NCBI GenBank assembly: GCA_025056255.1
Contig: JANWVT010000003.1
Span: 124,001 to 188,000 of the forward strand
Direction: 5' to 3'
DNA: 64,000 bases
Source of the DNA: Bernardetiaceae bacterium
GTDB taxonomy: Bacteria; Bacteroidota; Bacteroidia; Cytophagales; Thermoflexibacteraceae
Both the position numbers and the translations under genes were made by a program. The stretch's first letter is position 1, and every line of letters begins with the position of its first letter. Below the pieces are notes generated by a model. The model was not told the DNA's origin, searched no databases, and saw only the letters and a list, made by a program, of their open reading frames with translations. Below are positions 8,938 to 18,107 of the stretch, in pieces.

Positions 8938-10652
8938 TTACTCAATGTCTAATCCTAACATGTTGCGCAAGTTGTTAAGCAAGGGGAATTGCTCTGCTAA
9001 AAAGTTGAACCGGTCGGTATTGGTATACATTTTTTTTACAGCGTTTGCCTCTTCTACCGGTACTTCTATGGTTTCCAACACCAGCTGTGGGCAGTTGAGT
9101 TGTTGTCTTAAAAAACTGAGTAACTGATTTCGCACCTGTTTAAATGCCTCATCGTCAGTAGCGTTATTACGCAAGGCATGCGTAATGGTTGGATAAGTAA
9201 AAGTGATAGGTCTCCACGTTAGCATGCTGACTATCAGCGGCTTCTCTTGTTGTCTATATTGTTCAGCAAATTGCTCCCATGCAGCTTGCACTTGCTCAAT
9301 CGTAGGCAATAAATGCTCTGCTACTGGCTTTGCTTGAAGGTTTGCCTCTGTTGTTACGGGTAGGTGAGGCATTGCAGTAGCATCGGATTGAGATACTGCC
9401 GCTGGGGCAAGCGTTGGCATTTGAATTTTGGGAGCGCTTTTAACAGCACTGCCTAAGGAGGGCTTTATAGCAGGAGTTTGGTTTGGCTGCTGTATTTTTT
9501 GTGTTATCAGTTCAGTTTTTTTTTTAATTCCTCTGCCAGTTGAGCAAGGCTGATAGCTGATGTGAGATGTGCCATTTTCATTAGAGCAATTTCTACGTGC
9601 AAGGCTTGGTCTTTACTGGCTTTGTAGTGGATGTCGCACTCATGACCAATAGCGAGTGCAGAGAGCAAAAAACCGGTACTGGCTTGGTTGGCTTGTGCCA
9701 AGTAGCGCTGCTTTACCTCGTCAGACACTTCTAAGAGCTGAACAGTTGCGTTATCTTTACAAACCAGCAGGTCGCGCAAGTGTTTGTTTAGTCCTACAAT
9801 GAAATTGTGTGCATCGAATCCTTGTTGCAAGATTTGTCTAAAAATTAACAAGGCAGAAGCTAAGTTAGCCTGCAGCAGTGCATTGGTTATCTGAAAATAA
9901 TAGTCGTAGTCTAATATGTGCAGGTTGGCAATGGTTTGCTTGTAGCTGATGCTCCGGTCAGTAGAAAAAGTAACTATCAGGTCAAACATGGAAAGCGCAT
10001 CGCGCAAGGCGCCATCAGCTTTTTGTGCAATTAGGCGGAGCGCCTCATACTCAGCCTTGATGCCTTCTTTTTCAGCAATTTTTGCCAAGTGGTCTGCCAT
10101 GTCTTTCACCTGTATGCGGTTGAAGTCGAATATTTGGCAGCGCGAGAGGATGGTGGGTAGAATTTTGTGTTTTTCAGTAGTTGCTAAGATAAATACAGCA
10201 TAGGGCGGCGGCTCTTCAAGTGTTTTGAGAAAAGCATTAAAAGCCGCCGTAGAAAGCATGTGCACCTCATCGATAATATAAACTTTGCGTTTGCCAAATT
10301 GGGGCGGATAGCGCACTTGCTCAATTAAACCGCGAATATCGTCCACTGAGTTGTTCGAGGCAGCATCTAACTCACTGATATTCAGCGATGTGCCATTAGC
10401 AAATGCCCGACAGGAGTCGCACTGTCCACAGGCTTCCCCTTCGGCAGTGAGGTTTTGGCAGTTAATTGTTTTTGCCAAAATGCGTGCACAGGTGGTTTTG
10501 CCTACTCCGCGCGGTCCGCAGAAGAGGAACGCCTGCGCCAAATGATTGCTCTTAATAGCATTTTTGAGGGTAGTAGTAATATGCTGCTGCCCTACTACTG
10601 TTTCAAAATTGGCAGGGCGGTATTTGCGTGCAGAAACAACAAAGTTTTCCAA
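8938..10652 (-). CDS. dnaX: DNA polymerase III subunit gamma/tau (DnaX), two frames joined at an A10 run
   Basis: Clamp-loader ATPase of the replicase. The family start MENFVVSARKYRP is preserved if translation begins at the TTG at 10652; a GTG at 10691 would add 13 unusual residues. Visible are Walker A GPRGVGKT (46-53), zinc cysteines C65, C75, C78 and C81, a DEVHML Walker B and the LSRCQIFDF sensor region. In the first frame a TGA at 9507-9509 ends the protein at 381 aa, just after ten A on the coding strand (9516-9525). The -1 frame is open from that run to the stop at 8938 and encodes a tau-like C-terminus ending NLRNMLGLDIE. Adding one A joins both into exactly 571 codons. Hence short gamma and long tau products are predicted. 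A homopolymer sequencing error is the alternative. Confidence 0.88.
9516..9525 (-). promoter_or_regulatory. A10 slippage / -1 frameshift site in dnaX
   Basis: The coding strand reads TTA AAA AAA AAA CTG AAC TGA: ten consecutive A followed within 9 nt by a stop in the zero frame. A ribosomal -1 shift, or one extra A in the transcript, enters the long open tau frame. E. coli dnaX uses ribosomal frameshifting and Thermus thermophilus dnaX uses transcriptional slippage at comparable A runs. No strong downstream stem-loop is visible, which favours slippage by RNA polymerase. Confidence 0.7.
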
Positions 10653-10778
10653 ATGCCTGTCAGCGCTTAGTTTACAGGCGCAAGTTAGCACTTTTTCCGG
10701 ATAGGTCTGTTAAGGGCGAGATTTTGATATATGCAATAAGATAAACAAAAAAGAACAACTCTTTTAGAACTGACTTTG

Positions 10779-10786
10779 TAACTTTG
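10779..10786 (+). promoter_or_regulatory. Candidate -7 promoter element TAACTTTG before glnS
   Basis: Exact match to TAnnTTTG, 40 nt before the glnS ATG, in the divergent gap between dnaX and glnS. A -33 box is not obvious. Confidence 0.4.
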
Positions 10787-10825
10787 CGACTTTGAAAAAC
10801 AAGCGCCAAATTTTCTGCTCTTTCC

Positions 10826-12493
10826 ATGGAAGCTACTGAACACAAAAATTTCATTGAGCAAATCATAGACAGCCACAACGAGTCAGGGCGTTTTCAAAAG
10901 CGTGTGCACACGCGCTTCCCTCCCGAACCTAACGGCTACTTACACATTGGACATGCCAAATCTATTTGCCTCAACTTTGGGCTTGCTCAAAAGTATAACG
11001 GCAAGTGCAACCTGCGATTTGACGATACTAACCCAGAAACCGAAGATGTGGAATATGTAGAGTCCATTAGGAATGATGTGCGCTGGTTAGGATTTCAGTG
11101 GGATGGCGAGTTTTTCGCTTCCGATTACTTCGACCAACTCTACCAGTGGGCAGAACAACTGATTATGAAGGGAAAAGCCTACGTAGATGACCAGAGTGCA
11201 GAACAAATAGCTGCCACACGCGGTACCCCCACTGTTCCGGGCAAAGAAAGCCCATTTCGCAACCGCAGTGTAGAGGAAAACCTCGACTTGTTTCGGCGCA
11301 TGAAAGCCGGCGAGTTTGAAGAAGGCTCAAGGGTGCTACGAGCTAAAATAGACATGTCCTCGCCCAACATGCACATGCGCGACCCCGTACTGTACCGCAT
11401 CAAAAAAGCACGCCATCACCGAACCGGCGACCGCTGGTGTATCTACCCCATGTACGATTTTGCGCACGGACTTTGCGACTCCATAGAAGGTATCACCCAC
11501 TCTATTTGCACTTTAGAGTTTGAGGTGCACCGCCCCCTGTACGATTGGCTTATTGAGCAACTGGGCATCTATCACCCGCAGCAAATAGAATTTGCCCGAT
11601 TGAATCTGAGCTATACAGTTATGAGCAAGCGTAAATTGCTCGAACTGGTAGAGGGAAAATACGTCAATAGTTGGGATGACCCACGCCTTCCCACCATTTC
11701 AGGCTTGCGTCGGCGCGGCTACACACCCGCTGCCATCCGCCATTTTGCCGATAAAATTGGCGTTGCCAAACGCGACAACATCATCGATGTGGCATTATTA
11801 GAATTTTGTATTCGCGAAGATTTGAATAAGATTGCTCCGCGCACTATGGCAGTGCTACGTCCTTTAAAGGTAGTTATTACCAACTATCCTGAAGGACAAA
11901 CCGAAGAAGTATCGGCACTCATCAATCCTGAAATGCCCCAGTTGGGTAGCCGTTTAGTACCTTTTGGTAGAGAAATCTACATTGAACAAGACGATTTTAT
12001 GGAAAACCCGCCTAAAGGCTATTTCCGACTTACCCCCGGCGGCGAAGTGCGACTCAAATATGCTTACATCATCCGCTGTGAAGAAGTAATAAAAGATGCA
12101 GCAGGCAACATTACCGAGCTCCGATGCATCTACTTTCCCGAAAGCAAAAGCGGCTCAGATACTTCCGGAAAAAAGGTGAAAGGTACTATTCACTGGGTAG
12201 CTGCTCATGAAGCAGCATCAGCTGAAGTGCGCCTCTACGACCGCCTATTTACCATTCCCGACCTCTCCGATATTCCCGAAGGCAAAGACTGGAAAGACTT
12301 TATCAATCCCCATTCTTTGGAAGTTATCCCCGATGCCAAAATTGAGAAAAACATGCTACAAGCTTCTATAGGCAGTATTTGGCAGTTTGAACGATTGGGC
12401 TATTTTTGCACAGACCCCGATACTAACAAAAGCAACAAGCTGGTATTCAACCGCACCGTAACATTAAAAGACACATGGGCAAAAGCACACTAA
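10826..12493 (+). CDS. glnS: Glutamine--tRNA ligase (GlnRS)
   Basis: Charges tRNA-Gln with glutamine in the cytosol. 555 aa, normal for bacterial GlnRS. The class I signatures are present: [16 protein letters not shown] with HIGH near residue 41, and [11 protein letters not shown] as the KMSKS loop near residue 266. The substrate-binding stretch [18 protein letters not shown] and the long beta-barrel anticodon-binding C-terminus ([18 protein letters not shown] and following) identify GlnRS rather than GluRS. It is transcribed divergently from dnaX with 173 bp between their chosen starts. The histidine kinase gene begins 14 nt after its stop, so the two may share a transcript although no functional link is known. 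Confidence 0.96.
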   Translation: MEATEHKNFIEQIIDSHNESGRFQKRVHTRFPPEPNGYLHIGHAKSICLNFGLAQKYNGKCNLRFDDTNPETEDVEYVESIRNDVRWLGFQWDGEFFASDYFDQLYQWAEQLIMKGKAYVDDQSAEQIAATRGTPTVPGKESPFRNRSVEENLDLFRRMKAGEFEEGSRVLRAKIDMSSPNMHMRDPVLYRIKKARHHRTGDRWCIYPMYDFAHGLCDSIEGITHSICTLEFEVHRPLYDWLIEQLGIYHPQQIEFARLNLSYTVMSKRKLLELVEGKYVNSWDDPRLPTISGLRRRGYTPAAIRHFADKIGVAKRDNIIDVALLEFCIREDLNKIAPRTMAVLRPLKVVITNYPEGQTEEVSALINPEMPQLGSRLVPFGREIYIEQDDFMENPPKGYFRLTPGGEVRLKYAYIIRCEEVIKDAAGNITELRCIYFPESKSGSDTSGKKVKGTIHWVAAHEAASAEVRLYDRLFTIPDLSDIPEGKDWKDFINPHSLEVIPDAKIEKNMLQASIGSIWQFERLGYFCTDPDTNKSNKLVFNRTVTLKDTWAKAH

Positions 12494-12507
12494 ACTAACA
12501 CAATATA

Positions 12508-14616
12508 ATGCTGCGAGCTTTCAGGATACTACTATGTTCAACTACTATTTGGCTCTTGGCTTGCAGTTTGTGGGCGCAAACCGAACATTTTAAAGAAGCA
12601 TTAGAACGTTTTAAAAATGCTAAAAATTCGCGCGATAGCATCAGTTCTTACATTAAACTGGCTTATACCAGCCGCGCGTTTAGCCTACGCAAAGCCATTG
12701 CATTGGCAAAAGAAGGCATCCAAGTAGCTAAACGCGCAAAAGACACATTAGGCATTATTAAGTTGCTAAATATTCAGGCATCTGCCTATGTGTTGCGCTC
12801 AGACTACGACTCAGCTACCAGAAAGTTAGAAGAAGCTCTTTCCCTACAACGCTACATAAACGACAGCAGCGAACTTGCCACCTCATACAGCCATTTTGGT
12901 TTTATCAACCGGCGGCAGCACAACTATTCCAAAGCACTCGACTATCATTTGGATGCCCTTAAAATTCGCTTCCGTATTGGCGACTGGGGTGGCATCAGCG
13001 TTTCCTACAACAACATTGGAGATGTGTACGCTGACCAAGGAAAATATGAAAGAGCACTAAGCGCCTACCAAGAGGGCATTAAATATGCCTTGCAAGGCAA
13101 AGACGATATGCGCCATATATCTAATTTGGCAGATTTGGCATTGGTATATTACGAGTTAAAGAACTATCCAGAAGCTATTCATTACATCAACGAAGCTATC
13201 AAAGTTTCTAATCGCATAGGAGGCACCTACAAATTGCCTGAAATTTACACCACGCTCGCTCGCATTCACCAACGGCAGAAAAAATATGACCAAGCCCTTA
13301 ACTACCTAAACAAAGCCATTGAATACAGCAACCAAAGTGAGTTTGTAACCAACGATGTGAATGTATATGGTGAAATGTCCAAACTCTACTGGGAACTGGG
13401 CAAGCGGGATGTAGCCATCAGTTGCGCCCTAAAAGGGCTTGAAAATGCCATCCAACACGACAACGTAAATCTGCAGTTGCAACTCTCTTACACACTGTAC
13501 GAGTATTACAAAGCAATGAACAATATTAGCAAAGCCTTAGAATATTACATTGTTTATCGCGACCTGAAAGAATTAGCCAACGAACGCCAACAAAACTTGC
13601 AACTAGCCGAACTTGAAACCCAATATGAGCTAGACCGCCTGCAACGCGAACATCAAGCGCGGCTTGCCGAAAGTGAGCGATTTATGCAAAACCAGCGCAT
13701 CTTACTTTTTACGGTCTTCATTGCACTGGTAGCATCTATTGCGCTCATTTTGATTCTAATCCGAAACAATCGGGTGAAAAAACAGCACAACGAAACCCTT
13801 GTAAAGCTAAACAAAGAATTGAAACGCCAGCAAGAAAGCATATTGTCGCTGAAAGAAAACTTAGAGCGCACCGTAGAAAAACGCACCGAAGAACTCCGGC
13901 AAACCATAGACCAACTAACCGAACAAAACCAAGACTTACAACAATTTTCTTACATTATTTCGCACAATATTCGCTCGCCCATTGCCCGTATTGCAGGATT
14001 GGTTGATATTATCAAGATTGAAAACAATGGCTCTCACGCAATTAGCGACGAGGTAATTATGCACCTTGAAAAAGCTGTTAAGAGCTTAGATACCGTTATT
14101 CGCGACCTAAATCAAATTTTATCTATTCGCAAAGGCATCAACAAGTCAAAGGAAATAATTACCTTCCAAGAGGTGCTCGAATGGGTAACCCTAACGTTGG
14201 AAAATGAAATTGTACTGTCGGGCGCTACCATAAAAGCCGACTTTTCGCAATACCCGGGCATATATTCTATTAAAGCCTATGTACAAAGCATTATGTACAA
14301 CCTCATTTCCAATGCAATTAAATATCGCAAGCCAAACGTTGAACCAGAGATATGCGTTCGCTCTTTCCGAAAAGCTGACTACGTATGCCTCGAAGTGCAA
14401 GATAACGGCATCGGCATCGACCTGCAATTGATAGACCCCTACAAAATATTCGGGCTATACCAACGCATGCATACCCATGTAGAAGGGAAAGGTTTAGGTT
14501 TGTATTTAGTTAAGTCGCAAGTAGAAGCTCTTAACGGAAAAATTGAATTGGAAAGCGAGTTGAATAAAGGCGCCAAATTCACGATTTATTTTCCGGCTCA
14601 TACCCTGCTGATATGA
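12508..14616 (+). CDS. TPR-containing membrane sensor histidine kinase
   Basis: 702 aa. A cleavable signal peptide ends near residue 24 (LLACSLWAQ). About ten tetratricopeptide-like units follow to residue ~380, for example SYNNIGDVYADQGKYERALSA and YLNKAIEYSNQS, placed in the periplasm. One transmembrane helix (ILLFTVFIALVASIALILIL, ~399-420) leads into a long coiled coil. The dimerisation/phosphoacceptor motif is FSYIISHNIRSPIARI (His near residue 487). The ATPase domain shows YNLISNAIKY (N box), DNGIGID (G1) and GKGLGLYLVKS (G2). No receiver domain is fused and no response regulator gene is adjacent, so the partner is unknown. The 3' end overlaps the convergent gene at 14579-15817 by 38 bp. 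Confidence 0.9.
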   Translation: MLRAFRILLCSTTIWLLACSLWAQTEHFKEALERFKNAKNSRDSISSYIKLAYTSRAFSLRKAIALAKEGIQVAKRAKDTLGIIKLLNIQASAYVLRSDYDSATRKLEEALSLQRYINDSSELATSYSHFGFINRRQHNYSKALDYHLDALKIRFRIGDWGGISVSYNNIGDVYADQGKYERALSAYQEGIKYALQGKDDMRHISNLADLALVYYELKNYPEAIHYINEAIKVSNRIGGTYKLPEIYTTLARIHQRQKKYDQALNYLNKAIEYSNQSEFVTNDVNVYGEMSKLYWELGKRDVAISCALKGLENAIQHDNVNLQLQLSYTLYEYYKAMNNISKALEYYIVYRDLKELANERQQNLQLAELETQYELDRLQREHQARLAESERFMQNQRILLFTVFIALVASIALILILIRNNRVKKQHNETLVKLNKELKRQQESILSLKENLERTVEKRTEELRQTIDQLTEQNQDLQQFSYIISHNIRSPIARIAGLVDIIKIENNGSHAISDEVIMHLEKAVKSLDTVIRDLNQILSIRKGINKSKEIITFQEVLEWVTLTLENEIVLSGATIKADFSQYPGIYSIKAYVQSIMYNLISNAIKYRKPNVEPEICVRSFRKADYVCLEVQDNGIGIDLQLIDPYKIFGLYQRMHTHVEGKGLGLYLVKSQVEALNGKIELESELNKGAKFTIYFPAHTLLI

Positions 14617-15817
14617 TATACTCGTGCAGCGACACAAAAACTGCTCGGAGCAAATCTTTTTCTTGCCTACTGAGGGGAGGCTTGTTTTTAAATGCACGGA
14701 GGCGGTCAATCGTTTTTTGAAGGTCTTCTAAGCGATATAAACTCAGGGTCTGTGGCGTTCCCCAAGCAAATGGCGGAATAAACTTAGCAGGCAAACCAGT
14801 ATTGAACAGATTCAGCCCCGGTCCGGCTACGGTAGCCGTGTTAAATGTGGTATGAATACCTGTCATACAAAAGTCGCCGAGAAACAACCCACAAAACTGC
14901 CTTTCTAAGGTTTCAAACTCGTTGCGAGCATAGTTCCAAAGTGTAATGTTGCCGGCAGTGTTTTTCATGTTGGAAATGGTCGTGCCTGCTCCTAAGTTGC
15001 AATACTCGCCAATTACGCTGTTGCCTATAAAGCCCTCGTGTGCTTTGTTGGAATAGCCTAAAAAAACACTATTGCTAATTTCTCCGCCTACTTTACAATA
15101 TTCGCCCACGGTTGTATCGCCGCGAATAATAGTTCCCATGTTGAGTTGTGCCCCTTCACCAAGCGCAAAAGCACCTCTGATGAGGCTACCTTCGCCTACG
15201 ATAGCATTTTTCCCAATGTAAATTACCCCTGTTTCTGCATTTAACACAGCAGCTTTGATGGTTGCACCCGGTTCTATGAAAATATTCTCTGCACCATAGA
15301 CAGCAGTGTGTTTGTCGGTAATTTTTTGACTGGGGCGCAAGCTACTGATAAGTTGCCAGTCAGCTTCTATTTCCTGCCGATTCAGCCTGAATATGTCGGT
15401 CAGATGCCTTACGATGGCTGTATGAGTGAAGGGAATAGCATGCTGGGCTGCCTGGTCTACTAACGGTTGCCAGTGCTCATACACTTTTCCAGTGCGATAA
15501 GCCAGTAAATAGTCGGCAGCCCAGAGGCTGTGTTCGGCAGGCAACTGACAGATAGCCGTAAGTAGCCTCTCATTAGGTAGTACCCCACCCCCAATATAGA
15601 GGTTTTCCTGTTGCGAGCGCTTACTATCGTTAGCAACTGGTTGAAAAGGCAGTGCACTAATATAGCCACCCAAAACAGCCTCAGGAAAACGAGTAAGCCA
15701 TTTTTCACGAATGCGCATAATGCCCACGCGCAGCTCGGCAATAGGACGCGTAGCAGTAAGCGGCAATAGCTGCCGGTGTTGGGCAGGCAAGTCAACAAAT
15801 ATAATTTGTGAAAACAT
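14579..15817 (-). CDS. GlmU-like sugar nucleotidyltransferase-family protein
   Basis: 412 aa. The C-terminal half is a left-handed parallel beta-helix of hexapeptide repeats (AENIFIEPGATIKAAVLNAETGVIYIGKNAIVGEGSLIRG and on), with GDTTVGEYCKVGGEISNSVF and NLGAGTTISNMKN, features seen in GlmU-type acetyltransferases. The N-terminal half resembles the degenerate nucleotidyltransferase region of Bacteroidota GlmU-family proteins: it begins IIFVDLPAQHRQLLPLTATRPIAELRVG but lacks a clear GxGTRM nucleotide loop. It probably acts on a sugar-phosphate or nucleotide sugar for envelope glycans, but the reaction is not certain, and it is probably not the sole essential GlmU. It runs divergently from the flavin reductase-like gene, 30 bp away. 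Confidence 0.8.
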   Translation of the reverse strand: MFSQIIFVDLPAQHRQLLPLTATRPIAELRVGIMRIREKWLTRFPEAVLGGYISALPFQPVANDSKRSQQENLYIGGGVLPNERLLTAICQLPAEHSLWAADYLLAYRTGKVYEHWQPLVDQAAQHAIPFTHTAIVRHLTDIFRLNRQEIEADWQLISSLRPSQKITDKHTAVYGAENIFIEPGATIKAAVLNAETGVIYIGKNAIVGEGSLIRGAFALGEGAQLNMGTIIRGDTTVGEYCKVGGEISNSVFLGYSNKAHEGFIGNSVIGEYCNLGAGTTISNMKNTAGNITLWNYARNEFETLERQFCGLFLGDFCMTGIHTTFNTATVAGPGLNLFNTGLPAKFIPPFAWGTPQTLSLYRLEDLQKTIDRLRAFKNKPPLSRQEKDLLRAVFVSLHEYIISAGYEPENKS

Positions 15818-15840
15818 TTGTAACCCAAATCAGATTATAA

Positions 15841-15848
15841 CAAAGATA
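15841..15848 (-). promoter_or_regulatory. Candidate -7 element TATCTTTG for the GlmU-like gene
   Basis: On the minus strand the bases read TATCTTTG, an exact TAnnTTTG match, 23 nt before the ATG of the GlmU-like gene. It overlaps the first base of the divergent flavin reductase-like gene. Confidence 0.35.
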
Positions 15849-16495
15849 TGGAAACGCTCAACTTTGCTACTTTTCGAGCTGCTGATTTTGAACAAATGGA
15901 AAAGCAGTTTCGCACTAACCTGATTAATTCGCTAAGCGGCTTTAAAAGTGTGTGCTTAGTAGGAACGCAAAATCGGGCAGGAGTGACCAATTTAGCTGTG
16001 TTTAGTCAGGTATTTCATGTGGGGGCAAATCCTGCCCTAATGGGAATATTAGTGCGTCCCGATTCCGTTCGCCGCGATACACTCACTAACTTACAAGAAA
16101 CGGGCTTTTTTACGCTGAACCACATCCGTGCCGACTTTTATAAACAAGCACACCAAACAGCTGCACGCTACGAGGTATCTGAGTTTGAGGCAGTGGGGCT
16201 TACACCGATATATAGCCACGCAATTCAAGCGCCATATGTGGCAGAGTCGCATGTGCGTATTGGGCTGTCTTTTGCTGAGCGGCATAACCTTGCTATTAAT
16301 GGCACAGTACTCATTATTGGCAGAGTAGAAGAAATTTTTGCACCAGCAAACTGCATTGCAGCAGACGGATATGTGGATATTGAAAAAGCCGGCACCATTA
16401 CTTGTTCATCCTTAGATAGCTATCATACTACACAGCGACTGGCACGCCTCAGCTACGCCAAACCCGACAAACCGCTAACTGAAATTAATTGGTGA
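15848..16495 (+). CDS. Flavin reductase-like domain protein (FMN-binding split barrel)
   Basis: 215 aa, no signal peptide. The order of strands and the segments SLSGFKSVCLVGTQNRAGVTNLA, ANPALMGILVRPDSVRRDTLTNL and TGFFTLNHI are characteristic of flavin reductase-like FMN-binding proteins, where the phosphate of FMN is held by the segment after the first strands. The likely role is NAD(P)H-dependent flavin reduction or an FMN-bound oxidoreductase in the cytosol; the physiological partner is unknown. The lipoprotein gene at 16505 follows after 9 nt on the same strand. The ATG chosen gives a full N-terminal domain. Confidence 0.82.
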   Translation: METLNFATFRAADFEQMEKQFRTNLINSLSGFKSVCLVGTQNRAGVTNLAVFSQVFHVGANPALMGILVRPDSVRRDTLTNLQETGFFTLNHIRADFYKQAHQTAARYEVSEFEAVGLTPIYSHAIQAPYVAESHVRIGLSFAERHNLAINGTVLIIGRVEEIFAPANCIAADGYVDIEKAGTITCSSLDSYHTTQRLARLSYAKPDKPLTEINW

Positions 16496-16504
16496 ACCAA
16501 TAAT

Positions 16505-17056
16505 ATGAAAAAATGGATTGTAGCAGTATGTGGACTTTGCCTGTTGGGTTGCAATCCTGACAAAAAAACCAAGGTAAGCACCGAAGAAGTGCATTTCACT
16601 ACCTCAGCAAGCTCAGTATTGTTTTTTAAAAACGTGAGGCAGATTTACTACGAACGGCAGGAAAACAATGCTGCTAAGGCAATTATCTATCGGATGCGCA
16701 GTAGGGTGCACAACAACAGCATCCCTTTGCTCTATCCGGCAATTGTGTACCTGTGGGCACAAGATGAGGCAGCAGTAATTTTAGAACGGAACGAATTTTT
16801 GGCAGATACCGACACACTTCGTTTTATATGGCAAGACACCGTTCAACAAACAAGTGGCGAGTATGTTTTTCCCAATGGAGACCGCCGTACTCACTACCGG
16901 CTTGCTGCACAACTCTACCACAGTATTCAGGAAGAGCATCGGCTATGGTTGCAAACCGACTCTGGGCGCATTCCGTTTTTCGTTAGCGAAAAAGAGCGTG
17001 AACCCTTTCGCAAAACAATGGTTGACTATTTCAGGCTGGTCAATGTGCTAAGATAA
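16505..17056 (+). CDS. Lipoprotein of unknown function
   Basis: 183 aa with a lipoprotein signal peptide: MKKWIVAVCGLCLLGC, lipobox LLGC with the lipidated Cys at residue 16. The mature part has no domain I recognise; it is mixed alpha/beta in appearance, with aromatic-rich stretches (VRQIYYERQE, LYPAIVYLW, YRLAAQLYHSIQEEH). Asn-Pro-Asp-Lys follows the Cys; how that affects sorting in this species is unknown. It follows the flavin reductase-like gene by 9 nt and is probably co-transcribed with it. Confidence 0.78.
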   Translation: MKKWIVAVCGLCLLGCNPDKKTKVSTEEVHFTTSASSVLFFKNVRQIYYERQENNAAKAIIYRMRSRVHNNSIPLLYPAIVYLWAQDEAAVILERNEFLADTDTLRFIWQDTVQQTSGEYVFPNGDRRTHYRLAAQLYHSIQEEHRLWLQTDSGRIPFFVSEKEREPFRKTMVDYFRLVNVLR

Positions 17057-17264
17057 GCATTTGTTCAAAATGCACCATGTTTTACTTGAAGGCAATTTGC
17101 CCTACATGTTTTGCAACAGTAGCTCGGAAAGAGTAGTTTTCCAAATTTGACGTTGCTCAATTGTGCACAACTACAACGGCAAACAGTACACAGCTTTCAG
17201 TAGTTATTTGGCTTTGTGTAAGGTCAATGTTGCCGCATTCATTTTATAAACACCAACTTAACTG
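17057..17264. other. Non-coding stretch between the lipoprotein gene and repeat copy B
   Basis: A weak hairpin, GCATTT-GTTCA-AAATGC (17057-17073), starts right after the lipoprotein stop and could end that transcript, but it has no T tract. The rest shows no convincing gene, RNA or repeat. Confidence 0.5.
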
Positions 17265-17482
17265 TTGTTCGCCTCCTCACAAGCAACCTAATCCGATATT
17301 TGTTGCGCGTATGGACACGCGCAACGAAGAGAAGATTTTGGAGTGTAGAAGGAGAAGCATTCCGAAATTCGAAATCCTCAATTCAAACTTCCGTAGCAAG
17401 GTTGTTTTTCAGCTACTCATCTTGGCATCCTGCCCAAGTAGTTTTCATGCATCATGTTTGCCCCCTGGGAAACCTAAACATG
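17265..17482 (-). repeat. Dispersed non-coding repeat, copy B (inverted partner at 3959-4160)
   Basis: Reverse-complement copy of 3959-4160, about 218 bp, with long identical blocks and one extra segment of about 14 nt. Its central hairpin is perfect: GTTGCGCGT (17302-17310), loop ATGGAC, ACGCGCAAC (17317-17325). On the plus strand the loop reads ATGGAC in both copies although the copies are inverted, so the hairpin centre is flipped relative to its flanks. No coding function is supported. Confidence 0.85.
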
Positions 17483-17540
17483 CTCTTATGTGAAGTATCC
17501 CATTTTCTTTGTTTAGTAGACTAGTTGCTTGGAAAAATGC

Positions 17541-17573
17541 AAAACCTGACAAGTTTACAACCTGTCAGGTTTT
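17541..17573. terminator. Perfect 11-bp hairpin with A/T flanks (bidirectional terminator-like)
   Basis: AAAACCTGACA (17541-17551) pairs perfectly with TGTCAGGTTTT (17563-17573) around an 11-nt loop. A-rich and T-rich stem ends suit termination in both directions. It lies 23 nt beyond the stop of the minus-strand SusCD-associated lipoprotein gene. Confidence 0.65.
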
Positions 17574-17596
17574 ATGTGCCCAAGTGAAAAAATTCC

Positions 17597-18061
17597 TTAC
17601 AGATTCAAACGGAATCCAAGGCGACGATAGTTTTCACTGGGTTTGAGGTTTTCATTACCCTGTATGTTAAAAACAAACACTACGTTTGTACTAGGAGCGG
17701 GCGGTGGATTCAACACATCTACTTCTAAGAAACCAAAACTGCTGTTGGCAGGAATGGTAACACGACCGCCATTGCGCATGTTAAAATGTACCCCTTCCCG
17801 ACCAGTACTTGCTGGGTCAACCGCCACAGTTATTACTTCATCATTAGGACGATGCGCTCCTACTAAATTAATCCGCGCACGGATGGTAGCTCCGCGTGTG
17901 GTAGTAATAATAGGATAGTTAACCCCCAGTGCAGGCGTAGTAGTAACAGCTTGGTCAAACTCCAGTACGGCGCCCTGCCAAGTAACGCGGTTATCTTTAA
18001 AGCATGAGGTTGCAAGCAGTGCAATTCCAAGAAATACAAACAGTTGAAATATTTTTTTCAT
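17597..18061 (-). CDS. SusCD-associated small surface lipoprotein (DUF4843/DUF1735-like)
   Basis: About 154 aa from the ATG at 18061, giving MKKIFQLFVFLGIALLATSC, a lipoprotein signal with Cys at residue 20; an ATG at 18073 would add 4 residues. The mature domain has the pattern of the small Ig/Calx-beta-like lipoproteins of SusC/SusD loci: TPALGVNYPIITTTRGATIRARINLVGAHRP, REGVHFNMRNGGRVTIPANSSFGFLEVDVL, then SENYRRLGFRLNL. These are thought to sit on the surface and help bind ligand. A paralogue is encoded at 27472-27945. It follows SusD (18145-19587) with a hairpin in between that could lower its expression. Confidence 0.75.
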   Translation of the reverse strand: MKKIFQLFVFLGIALLATSCFKDNRVTWQGAVLEFDQAVTTTPALGVNYPIITTTRGATIRARINLVGAHRPNDEVITVAVDPASTGREGVHFNMRNGGRVTIPANSSFGFLEVDVLNPPPAPSTNVVFVFNIQGNENLKPSENYRRLGFRLNL

Positions 18062-18107
18062 AGTTGTAAACATTTTTAGGAAGAAAAATTTTCAATATTG
18101 GAAAAAC

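Noticed and set aside
10653-10691. GTG start of dnaX at 10691
   Set aside because: It would add 13 unusual residues before the family start MENFVVSARKYRP, which is reached by the TTG at 10652.
17161-17524. Open frames across repeat copy B (and the minus-strand frame at 3670-4125 across copy A)
   Set aside because: The frames share residues because the DNA repeats, but they shift relative to each other and end differently, so a conserved protein is not supported.
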